Below are positions 29,556 through 37,212 of a stretch of DNA of 38,563 nucleotides, piece by piece. A program made the translations under genes and the position numbers. Source of the DNA: CAZVJU01 sp964627195 (GTDB lineage: Bacteria > Patescibacteriota > Microgenomatia > UBA8517). The DNA is taken from assembly GCA_964627195.1 (NCBI GenBank), contig CAZVJU010000010.1, positions 1 to 38,563 of the forward strand, given 5' to 3'. The notes beneath the pieces were generated by a model. It did not search any database, was not told where the DNA came from, and worked only from the letters and a program-made list of their open reading frames with translations. The number at the start of each line of letters is the position of its first letter. The stretch's first letter is position 1.

Positions 29556-31881
29556 CCTCTGATTGTTGCGCACTAGATGAATCTTTGTCAATAAAGATGG
29601 GGTATTTAATAGTTGCCGATTGGGATGAGGGAAGGACCGGACAGTCAAGGCAAAGAAATGTTCCCAAAGGATCATACATTACATTTTGTCCACGATTTTC
29701 TATAAACTCAGGAGGAGTCTCTCCGTTTATAAAGCCCCCTGTTCGTTTGTCATAGCCGACATCTTGAAACCCACCTTTAATTTCTGTAGGAACTGTGTCT
29801 TTCAGGAAATACTCAAATCGTGTTGGGCAAGCCTCACCTTCTTTGGGAACTATTCCGGTTGTTGCGCAAACATTTGCGCCGATTATACCCTCCGGCTGCC
29901 TTGGCCAAGCGTGGCCTTCGTCATTTTTGTTGTAATAGCCTTTTTCGGCTTTATCAAGAACATTTTTCATAATTGTATTCCATATCGGAGAGGCTCCTGA
30001 TACGCCGGATACGGCACCGGCCATTTGTGTGTTATCGTTGTTGCCAACCCAGGAAACTACGACCGCCTGGCCACTATAGCCTATTGTCCAGTTGTCTTTT
30101 CTTTCGTTTGTGGTTCCTGTTTTGACAGATACTTCAGGATGGCCTTTTACGTTTAAGAACGAACTGGTGCCGAAAGCGCTAGAGCGGGCATTATTATCAT
30201 AAAGAATGTGAGAGATAAGATATGTTACTTCGGGCGGTAAAACTCTGTCTCCGGAGAGCTCGATCTTATCCGGATTAATTTCTTCCAGAATATTTCCCTT
30301 CCAATCTTCTACTTTCAGAATAGAAATTAACGGTTGTCGGATACCCTGATTTGCAAAGACGCCAAAAGCCTCGGTCATATCGTAAGGTCGTACTTCTCCG
30401 CCTCCAAGAGTTAGAGAAAGACCGTAATTTGAAGGATCGGAAAAAGTTGTAATACCCATCTTTGTAGCGAAATCGATAAAATTTTCAATCCCGTTTAATG
30501 CCAAAACTCTGACTGCTGGGACATTATAGGAATTCCCGAGTGCAAAACGGACCTGTACACCCCCATGGAAAGTACCGTCATAATTTTTGGGACAGTAGGC
30601 TGTTGTGCCGGAAACAAGAAAACAAGTTGGTACATCAGCCAGTGGAGTAGCGGGCGTAATTTTTTTGTCCTTAATGCCAAGAGCGTAGTTAAGCGGTTTG
30701 ATAGAAGAACCTGGTTGGCGTTTGGCCAAAATTACATTTACCTTCCCGTCTTCATCTGACGCAAAGTAATCCTTTGAGCCTACCATTGCCAGAACCTCAC
30801 CAGTTGCCGGTCTTGTTACAAGTGCAGCGCCGTTGCCAACTTGTGATTTTTTTAATTTGGCAACCTCAGTGGCAACCGCAGCCTGGGCGAAATCCTGAAG
30901 TTCCAAGTCCAGTGTCGTTGTTACCCGCAAGCCGCCTTTTTCGACAACTGCCTCACCGTATTTTTCGGCCAATAGTTCTTTAACCCAAAGAGCGAAATGG
31001 GGGGCGTTGAAATCTGCGGTTTGGGCAAATTGTAAGTCAGCTTTTTCTGCAGTGTCTTTCTCCTCTTCAGTAATATAACCATCGTCCAGCATCAATTTTA
31101 AAACCAGTCCTTGTCTTTCTTTGGCAAGCTCCGGATGCGAGCCGAGTGGTGAATACCGTGAAGGCGAAGCTGGTAGGCCTGCCAGTAGTGCCGCCTCGGC
31201 CAAACTTAAATCTTTGGCATTCTTTCCGAAGTAAAGCTCGGCTGCTGCCCCGACGCCGTAAGCAGTACCCCCGTAAGGAATTTGATTTAAGTACATCTCG
31301 AGTATTTGGTTTTTAGGATAAATTGTTTCGGCAACAAGAGTCAGAGCGAATTCTCTTATCTTTCTCCTAATGGTTCTCTCGGGTGTTAAAAGACTATTTT
31401 TAATAAGCTGTTGAGTCAGAGTGGAACCTCCTTGGAGTTTATGTTCAACTAGAGTTTTATAGAGAGCCCTTACGATCCCGGTAAAAGAAACTCCGTAGTG
31501 TCTATAGAAATCTTTATCTTCGATTGCAATAGTTGATTGCCAGACATGATCGGGTAGTTGCGAAAGCTCAACTGGACTAGAGCGTTTGTCGGCGTAAATT
31601 TCATAGATTAAATTGCCTTGCCGATCAAAAAGCTTGGTAGAAACCGGGACTTGTCGATTTCCTAATTGGGTAGGGAAAGGGATTCCCCAAAAAATCCACA
31701 GGGATATCAAAGATAATGTTCCGAAAAAGATAATCCTTTTGGCACTCTTTATATTTAAAAACCTCCTTAATTTGGCTAATTTTTTTATCCGCCTTCGCAG
31801 AAAGTTCTTTTTATGTGCTGATTTAACTAAGTGAGTAACGCTATTTCTTTTCTTCCTAATAGTCCTTTTTATTTTCTTCAT
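29545..31881 (-). CDS. Bifunctional penicillin-binding protein 1A type
   Basis: GT51 glycosyltransferase motifs: EDKDFYRHYG (catalytic Glu121), GGSTLTQQLIKNSLL and KNQILEMYLNQIPYGG. Transpeptidase motifs: Ser392-Ser-Ile-Lys395 in RQPGSSIKPLNYA, Ser-Tyr-Asn in GNSYNVPAV, and Lys587-Thr-Gly in SVKTGTTNERKDNW. One N-terminal anchor (IIFFGTLSLISLWIFWGIPF) after a very basic cytoplasmic tail. 778 residues, the usual size; it lacks the extra N-terminal segments of the PBP at 15510. TATAAT ends 8 bases before the ATG. The last gene on its message is the two-domain family protein. It makes and crosslinks peptidoglycan. Confidence 0.94.
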   Translation of the reverse strand: MKKIKRTIRKKRNSVTHLVKSAHKKNFLRRRIKKLAKLRRFLNIKSAKRIIFFGTLSLISLWIFWGIPFPTQLGNRQVPVSTKLFDRQGNLIYEIYADKRSSPVELSQLPDHVWQSTIAIEDKDFYRHYGVSFTGIVRALYKTLVEHKLQGGSTLTQQLIKNSLLTPERTIRRKIREFALTLVAETIYPKNQILEMYLNQIPYGGTAYGVGAAAELYFGKNAKDLSLAEAALLAGLPASPSRYSPLGSHPELAKERQGLVLKLMLDDGYITEEEKDTAEKADLQFAQTADFNAPHFALWVKELLAEKYGEAVVEKGGLRVTTTLDLELQDFAQAAVATEVAKLKKSQVGNGAALVTRPATGEVLAMVGSKDYFASDEDGKVNVILAKRQPGSSIKPLNYALGIKDKKITPATPLADVPTCFLVSGTTAYCPKNYDGTFHGGVQVRFALGNSYNVPAVRVLALNGIENFIDFATKMGITTFSDPSNYGLSLTLGGGEVRPYDMTEAFGVFANQGIRQPLISILKVEDWKGNILEEINPDKIELSGDRVLPPEVTYLISHILYDNNARSSAFGTSSFLNVKGHPEVSVKTGTTNERKDNWTIGYSGQAVVVSWVGNNDNTQMAGAVSGVSGASPIWNTIMKNVLDKAEKGYYNKNDEGHAWPRQPEGIIGANVCATTGIVPKEGEACPTRFEYFLKDTVPTEIKGGFQDVGYDKRTGGFINGETPPEFIENRGQNVMYDPLGTFLCLDCPVLPSSQSATIKYPIFIDKDSSSAQQSEDEQ

Positions 31882-31950
31882 GATCTTAAATTATACTCGG
31901 GAGTTTTCTATAATTCCAAAAAAGGGGTAGCAGAATAATTTATACAATGT

Positions 31951-31956
31951 TACTAT
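31951..31956 (+). promoter_or_regulatory. Promoter -10 element (TACTAT)
   Basis: Ends 6 bases before ATG 31963; no convincing -35 element. Confidence 0.3.
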
Positions 31957-31962
31957 GGGCAT

Positions 31963-32472
31963 ATGAGCCTTTCTTTAGACAAACATCTTTGGTGGACTTA
32001 TATTCATGAAGATTTACGTGAACTTCTTAAACAATCATTTTTCTTGGTAAAAATATTCAGAGCCAGAGAGAAATCTTCACAGCAGCCCGAATTTCATGAC
32101 TATGCCTTTATAGTCTTTCCTGCGGCTAAATCTTACGAGGGCTTTTTAAAAACATTATTCCACGACCTTGGATTTATTAACGACGAAGATTTTAATGGTA
32201 AAAGATTCAGGGTAGGGAAGGCGCTTAACCCGAGTTTAGAAAGCAATTTGAGGGAAAAGGAGGGAGTGTACGATAAGATGGTTACTTTTTGTCAAGGAAC
32301 TTACTTAGCCGATAATTTGTGGGAAACCTGGAAAAAATCCCGCAATCTCCTTTTCCATTGGTTTCCTCAAGAGCGCAACGCCGTTACCTTTGGTGAAGCG
32401 AAAGAAAGAATTGACTCAATTCTTTCTACTATGGATTTGGCATTTAAGGAGTGTAAAATAAATAGAACATAG
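31963..32472 (+). CDS. Possible HEPN-domain protein (RnlA-like C-terminal type)
   Basis: A 169-residue soluble, helical protein. KKSRNLLFHWFPQ contains R-N-x-x-x-H, the signature of HEPN ribonuclease-like domains. FHDYAFIVFPAAKSYEGFLKTLFHDLGFI resembles the dimerisation/HEPN part of RnlA-family toxins, where a similar 'P-A-K-x-Y-E-x-F' stretch occurs. There is no partner antitoxin beside it: the next gene is a membrane protease. It could be a solitary HEPN RNase, a toxin remnant or a dimerisation protein. The assignment rests on two short motifs. Confidence 0.5.
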   Translation: MSLSLDKHLWWTYIHEDLRELLKQSFFLVKIFRAREKSSQQPEFHDYAFIVFPAAKSYEGFLKTLFHDLGFINDEDFNGKRFRVGKALNPSLESNLREKEGVYDKMVTFCQGTYLADNLWETWKKSRNLLFHWFPQERNAVTFGEAKERIDSILSTMDLAFKECKINRT

Positions 32473-32537
32473 CACAAAGGGCAAAGGGAACCTTCTTTGT
32501 TGTTTGTTCTTTAAACTTTGTTCTGCGCGAAGCGACT

Positions 32538-33185
32538 ATGCCTAAAAAAGAAGTATTAATTAAACACGCCACTATTTTAGCTACCTACGTTTTAATTGTC
32601 TGGGGATTTTACCGAATGCTTTTTAAACTGCCGGAAGAGATAGAGGAGCTTCTGATAAAACCCTTTTTATGGCTATTGCCTGTGGCATATTTTGTACATA
32701 AGGAAAAGGGGGATTTTACATCACTGGGGGTTAGTATAAAAAACTTGTTTCCGGCTATTTACGTTTCACTCTCACTCGGCATAATTTTTGCAATTGAAGG
32801 AGCGCTTATTAATTTTGTCCGTTATGACGGAAGCGACTTCTCGGCAAATCTAGGTAGTCTTTCTTTCATTAGTGCCTTAGGTATTTCTTTAGCGACAGCT
32901 ATATCTGAAGAAATAACTTTCCGAGGTTATCTTTTTAAGAGAATCTGGTATGTGCTTGAAAATGAATGGGCAGCAAATCTGCTGACCAGTTTTATTTGGG
33001 CACTGGTTCACATTCCTGTTGCTATTTTTTGGTGGGAATTAGACGCGAGCAATACTTTCATTTTTCTTTTTTTGACTACCATTTTCGGAATAGGGAGCGC
33101 CTTCGTATTTGCCCGGACTAAAAATGTAGTATCGTCAATTCTCCTTCATGTCCTTTGGAGCTGGCCGATTGTACTTTTCAGATGA
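32538..33185 (+). CDS. CPBP family intramembrane glutamic/metal protease (Abi/CAAX type)
   Basis: A multi-pass membrane protein of 215 residues with the three CPBP motifs: EEITFRGYLF (EExxxR), FIWALVH (FxxxH) and LLHVLWSW (H in place of HxxxN/B). Hydrophobic segments flank each motif. Families of this type cleave prenylated proteins or peptides in the membrane; some give immunity to bacteriocins or regulate membrane functions. It lies 65 bases after the possible HEPN gene and 45 bases before the DUF5667-like gene. The substrate is unknown. Confidence 0.85.
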   Translation: MPKKEVLIKHATILATYVLIVWGFYRMLFKLPEEIEELLIKPFLWLLPVAYFVHKEKGDFTSLGVSIKNLFPAIYVSLSLGIIFAIEGALINFVRYDGSDFSANLGSLSFISALGISLATAISEEITFRGYLFKRIWYVLENEWAANLLTSFIWALVHIPVAIFWWELDASNTFIFLFLTTIFGIGSAFVFARTKNVVSSILLHVLWSWPIVLFR

Positions 33186-33190
33186 ATTTC

Positions 33191-33219
33191 TTGACTTTGA
33201 TCTTGGCCGGAATTAATAT
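33191..33219 (+). promoter_or_regulatory. Promoter of the DUF5667-like gene
   Basis: TTGACT (33191-33196), 17 bases, TAATAT (33214-33219), ending 11 bases before ATG 33231; a very short leader. Confidence 0.55.
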
Positions 33220-33230
33220 AAAATACTTCA

Positions 33231-33863
33231 ATGTGGCGAAAATTTTTGGTATCTCTTTCCACTTTGGCTTTTGCCTTTGGTATCCTTTTTATATCACTAC
33301 TGCGTGTCGCCGCAGTCAAATACGAATTTCGTGCTCCTTATGTTGCAGGTACAGCTAATAAGGTATTAGCGGCAGATGCCGTAAACATTGATTACACGCT
33401 ACCCTTTCCCGGTCGCGTACTTCCGGATAGTCCGCTATGGAGTTTGAAAGCCACGCGTGACAGATTGTGGTTAATACTAACTACAAAACCGACAAGGAAG
33501 GCCGAGTTAAAGCTTCTTTTTGCTGATAAAAGGTTAGGCATGGCCCTAAATTTATTTGAACAAAATAAACCTGAGAAAGGCTTTTCTACCCTAACCAGGG
33601 CAGAAAAATATTTGGAAGAAGCATCCTGGCAGGAAGTTGACAATAGAAAAGCAGGAATTGACACAACAGAGTTTCTTGAGCAGATTGCGAATGCCTCCCT
33701 CAAGCACTACGAGGTTATAGGGAAAATTGAATCCTTGGCTTCCGAAGAAATGCGACCGGCAGTTAACCAGATGGGAGATTATGCCAAAAGAGTTTATGAG
33801 GAATCCAGAAACGCACTTCTCGGGAAGGGTATAGCCGTAAACCAATGCCCATTTGATTGGTGA
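33231..33863 (+). CDS. DUF5667-type secreted/anchored protein
   Basis: An N-terminal signal anchor (FLVSLSTLAFAFGILFISLL) is followed by DYTLPFPGRVLPDSPLWSLKATRDRLW, the characteristic opening of DUF5667 domains. Next come helices (KAELKLLFADKRLGMALNLFEQ and RAEKYLEEASWQEV) whose repeated helical hairpin pattern fits the family. These proteins are common in candidate-phyla bacteria and some Gram-positives and act outside the membrane; function unknown. It ends just before the NrdR-controlled region. Confidence 0.72.
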   Translation: MWRKFLVSLSTLAFAFGILFISLLRVAAVKYEFRAPYVAGTANKVLAADAVNIDYTLPFPGRVLPDSPLWSLKATRDRLWLILTTKPTRKAELKLLFADKRLGMALNLFEQNKPEKGFSTLTRAEKYLEEASWQEVDNRKAGIDTTEFLEQIANASLKHYEVIGKIESLASEEMRPAVNQMGDYAKRVYEESRNALLGKGIAVNQCPFDW

Positions 33864-34038
33864 AAAGTGCTTACTTTGTACACCTTTTATTGCTAGTTAA
33901 ATTTAAAGAATAAATAAAGGTATACAAAAAGTCTTCGGAAGAATAACACCCCATTTTCACTATAGGAAAGGAGTTTCTTTTATTAGGTTTGAGTCAAAGC
34001 TGGCCTGATATATTTTGACCTAAAAGTTTCCAGTTGAC

Positions 34039-34054
34039 TTTACACATGTAGTGT
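34039..34054 (+). promoter_or_regulatory. NrdR box-like site 1
   Basis: TTTACACATGTAGTGT. The right half TAGTGT fits the NrdR consensus (TwGTGT); the left half is weaker. Its centre is 32 bp, about three helical turns, from site 2, the spacing expected for paired NrdR boxes. Confidence 0.55.
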
Positions 34055-34070
34055 TTGAAGATTTGTACTG

Positions 34071-34086
34071 TCACTACGCATAGTGA
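34071..34086 (+). promoter_or_regulatory. NrdR box-like site 2
   Basis: TCACTACGCATAGTGA, a palindrome with 6-bp arms (TCACTA/TAGTGA) and the NrdR core CwA-N4-TwG. It lies 31 bases before the nrdR ATG and suggests repression of nrdR and the downstream reductases by NrdR. Confidence 0.65.
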
Positions 34087-34117
34087 ATTTCTTTTACATT
34101 CGTGAAATCAAATAAGT

Positions 34118-34555
34118 ATGAAGTGTCCTTTCTGTGCAACTCCTGCAACTGACGTTTTGGAATCAAGGAGTGTGGAAGACGGTGACGCAATTCGAAGGAG
34201 GCGTAAGTGCACAAAATGTAGTAAAAGGTTTACAACATTTGAGAGGGTTCGAGGAAACGCTTTGTGGGTTATCAAGAAAGACGGTCGCCGTGAGCCCTAC
34301 GAGAGTGATAAAGTGAAACGCGGAATTTTACGGGCAGTTGAAAAAAGACCGATTTCGATGAACTTGGTAGATGATATTGTCGAGTCGGTACAGAGGGAAA
34401 TGCTTAAGAAGGAAAACGAGGAGGTTAGTTCCAAAGCAATCGGTCGAGAGGTTTTGAAACGATTAAAAAGAGTGGATAAAGTAGCCTGGCTCAGATTTGC
34501 GAGTGTTTATCTGGAGTTTGAAGATCTTGAGGATTTTGCAAGAGCAATCAAATAA
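34118..34555 (+). CDS. nrdR: Transcriptional repressor NrdR
   Basis: 145 residues, the typical length. Zinc ribbon at the N-terminus: MKCPFC (Cys3, Cys6) and CTKC (Cys31, Cys34), with RRRRKCTKCSKRFTTFE. The ATP-cone (about residues 46-136: VIKKDGRREPYESDKVKRGI to KVAWLRFASVYLEF) binds dATP/ATP and switches DNA binding. NrdR represses ribonucleotide reductase genes when dATP is high. It is followed 20 bases later by the reductase genes and preceded by two NrdR-box-like sites, so it is probably autoregulated together with them. Confidence 0.95.
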   Translation: MKCPFCATPATDVLESRSVEDGDAIRRRRKCTKCSKRFTTFERVRGNALWVIKKDGRREPYESDKVKRGILRAVEKRPISMNLVDDIVESVQREMLKKENEEVSSKAIGREVLKRLKRVDKVAWLRFASVYLEFEDLEDFARAIK

Positions 34556-34575
34556 CAATACGAATTTTAAAAAAA

Positions 34576-37212
34576 ATGACAAGAGAAACAAAAAAACGAA
34601 AAACTCCAAATGGCAATGGCAAGTCGAATTTGACACTAGAGACATTTAACTTTCTCACCTACCAGGGAATGGTTGATGAGATTCATAACAAGATCGGAGC
34701 GCGTTTGCCTTTGCCAAAAGATTTACCTTGTGGGGAGTGGACAGAGCAATCATTGAAAGTTTTGGAGGAGCGCTATTTACTTAAAAATAATGACGGGAAA
34801 GTTATCGAGATGCCTGATGAAATGTGCTGGCGGGTTGCTTGGGATATCGCCTCAGCTGAAGTTCGCTGGGGTGCCAAAAAAGCTGATGTAGTTAAAACTG
34901 CCAAGGAGTTTCACAAACTCCTTCTTACTCACGAATTTCTTCCCAATTCTCCAACTTTGATGAATGCAGGAACCGGTAATGGCCTGCAGTACTCCGCTTG
35001 CTTTGTTCTTCCAGTTGAGGATTCCTTAGTTGGCATTTTCGATGCAATTAAGTACCAGGCGCTTATTCACCAGACAGGCGGCGGAACGGGGTTTGCTTTC
35101 AGCAGACTGCGGCCTCATGGAGCAGTTGTCAAATCCAGTAAGGGAACCGCGTCGGGGCCGGTATCTTTTATGCGCATATTTGACGCTGCAACCAATGAGA
35201 TTAAACAAGGCGGCAAAAGGCGCGGTGCTAATATGGGCATTTTACGAGTAGACCATCCTGATATACTGGAATTTATTCACTGTAAAGAAGAGGGAGGAAT
35301 TACGAATTTTAACATCTCCGTAGCTATTACTGATGTGTTTATGGAAGCTTACGAAAAAGATGGGGACTATGATTTGGTCGATCCACATAATAAGCAAGTG
35401 GTAGGAAAACTTAACGCTCGTAAGGTATTTAATGAAATTGCTGAAGGAGCCTGGAGGACAGGGGATCCGGGACTTATCTTTATCGATAGGATAAATGCCG
35501 GCAGTTCTAATCCGGTTCCTTCTCTCGGGCCGGTTGAATCAACAAATCCCTGTGGTGAACAACCGCTTTATCCCTACGACTCATGCAACTTAGGAAGTAT
35601 CTTTTTGACTTATCTTGTTAGAGAAACTGATGGTAAAAAAGAAGTCAATTGGGAAAGACTGAAGCAAGTTACCCGGCTTGCTGTCAGATTTTTGGATGAT
35701 GTAATTGAGATGAACCCTTATCCGCTTGCCCAAATCCGCCAAATATCACTTGCGATAAGAAGGATAGGACTTGGAGTAGGCGGTTGGGCAGATATGCTTC
35801 TTGATTTGGGAATTCCCTATGACTCCGATGAGGCATTGGAGCTTGGTGAAAAAATAATGAAGACAATTCAGGAAGAAGCAGTTTCCCAAAGCGAAGAATT
35901 GGCAAGATCACGCGGCCCCTTTCCTATGTGGCCGGTAAGTATATATAGAAATAACACGCCTCGGAGAAATTCCACGGTTACCACAATTGCTCCAACCGGG
36001 TCGATTTCAATTATCGCAGGTGCAACTTCTGGGATTGAACCTCTTTTTGCCATTGCATTTCAGCACATCGTCAAAGATAAACACCTAGATAGGACTTTGA
36101 CATTTTTTAATCCTAAGTTCGAAGAGATTGCCAAAAGCCGGGGTTTTTTAACAGCGGAGTTAAAAGACAAAATTGCGGAGCATGGGGTTATAAGAGGAAT
36201 TAAAGAGATACCGGAGGATGTACGGGCAGTTTTTGGGACCGCTCATGAAATTCACCATGATTGGCACATTAAACATCAGGCAGCATTCCAGAAGTACACA
36301 GAAAACGCCGTAAGTAAAACTATCAATATGACAGGGAGTGTTAGTGTGGATGAAATTAAAAACGCATATCTTTTGGCTTGGAAAACTGCCTGCAACGGCA
36401 TAACCGTATTTCGTGACGGTTGCAAAGAAGCCCAAGTTCTCAATCTTGGAGTAAAAGGCAAAAAAGAAGAACTAGTGGAAGAAATGATAAAAGAACCAAT
36501 GCAGCTTAGGCCTTTTATGATTACAGGAGCTACCTACAAACTAAATACGCCGGTTGGCAATGCTTTTGTGACGATAAACCAGGACGGTAACGGTGAACCA
36601 TTGGAAGTATTTATTAATGTCGGTAAAGCAGGAAGTGATGTGACTGCAATGGCGGAAGCACTTGGGCGCTTAATTTCAACATCACTTCGTTTCAGGGGGA
36701 ATCTGAGTCGAGTGGAGCGTGCCAAAGAAATTGCTCACCAATTGGCCGGAATTGGCGGTAGACGCTCCGTGGGCTTTGGGCCGAATAAAATTCTATCACT
36801 TCCCGATGCGGTTGCGATGGCCATTTCGACTCACTTTGGTTTTCGGGTAAACGGCTTTATTCCGATTAAATCCGGTGCGGTTATGACTAATGGACAAGAT
36901 GCAAAAACTTTGGAACAATTAACTACTGTTGAGGTCCCGTCAGACGGGGCTGGAGCTGTTATGTCGGCGCAGCTTCCTGAGCAATCAGGAACCGGGTCTA
37001 ACTCGGGTGACGACCCCACAACGGCTTTGGTCACGTCTGATGGGATCTCAACAAATGCTAAAGTTGTCGGTGACATTGCCGACCAGCTTTCTCTGGAATC
37101 CGCCGCGGGGTCAAAATTAGCCGGGGATATTTGCCCGAGTTGCGGTGCAAGCTCTTTTATCTATGAAGAAGGCTGCGCAAAATGTTTTTCCTGCGGATAC
37201 TCTGAATGTTAA
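34576..37212 (+). CDS. nrdJ: Class II (adenosylcobalamin-dependent) ribonucleotide reductase
   Basis: Reduces ribonucleotides to deoxyribonucleotides using adenosylcobalamin to make the thiyl radical, so no oxygen is needed. Features: YSACFVLP (Cys142, redox-active), HQTGGGTGFAFSRLRPHG, STNPCGEQPLYPYDSCNLGS with Asn324-Pro-Cys326-Gly-Glu328 (radical Cys and catalytic Glu), and NSTVTTIAPTGSISIIAG. It has no N-terminal ATP-cone. The C-terminal part contains a TSCPD-like region (ITGATYKLNTPVGNAFVTIN...) and ends in a zinc-ribbon-like CPSCGA...CAKCFSCGYSEC. 878 residues, complete. Its last codons overlap the next reductase gene by 7 bases. Confidence 0.93.
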   Translation: MTRETKKRKTPNGNGKSNLTLETFNFLTYQGMVDEIHNKIGARLPLPKDLPCGEWTEQSLKVLEERYLLKNNDGKVIEMPDEMCWRVAWDIASAEVRWGAKKADVVKTAKEFHKLLLTHEFLPNSPTLMNAGTGNGLQYSACFVLPVEDSLVGIFDAIKYQALIHQTGGGTGFAFSRLRPHGAVVKSSKGTASGPVSFMRIFDAATNEIKQGGKRRGANMGILRVDHPDILEFIHCKEEGGITNFNISVAITDVFMEAYEKDGDYDLVDPHNKQVVGKLNARKVFNEIAEGAWRTGDPGLIFIDRINAGSSNPVPSLGPVESTNPCGEQPLYPYDSCNLGSIFLTYLVRETDGKKEVNWERLKQVTRLAVRFLDDVIEMNPYPLAQIRQISLAIRRIGLGVGGWADMLLDLGIPYDSDEALELGEKIMKTIQEEAVSQSEELARSRGPFPMWPVSIYRNNTPRRNSTVTTIAPTGSISIIAGATSGIEPLFAIAFQHIVKDKHLDRTLTFFNPKFEEIAKSRGFLTAELKDKIAEHGVIRGIKEIPEDVRAVFGTAHEIHHDWHIKHQAAFQKYTENAVSKTINMTGSVSVDEIKNAYLLAWKTACNGITVFRDGCKEAQVLNLGVKGKKEELVEEMIKEPMQLRPFMITGATYKLNTPVGNAFVTINQDGNGEPLEVFINVGKAGSDVTAMAEALGRLISTSLRFRGNLSRVERAKEIAHQLAGIGGRRSVGFGPNKILSLPDAVAMAISTHFGFRVNGFIPIKSGAVMTNGQDAKTLEQLTTVEVPSDGAGAVMSAQLPEQSGTGSNSGDDPTTALVTSDGISTNAKVVGDIADQLSLESAAGSKLAGDICPSCGASSFIYEEGCAKCFSCGYSEC

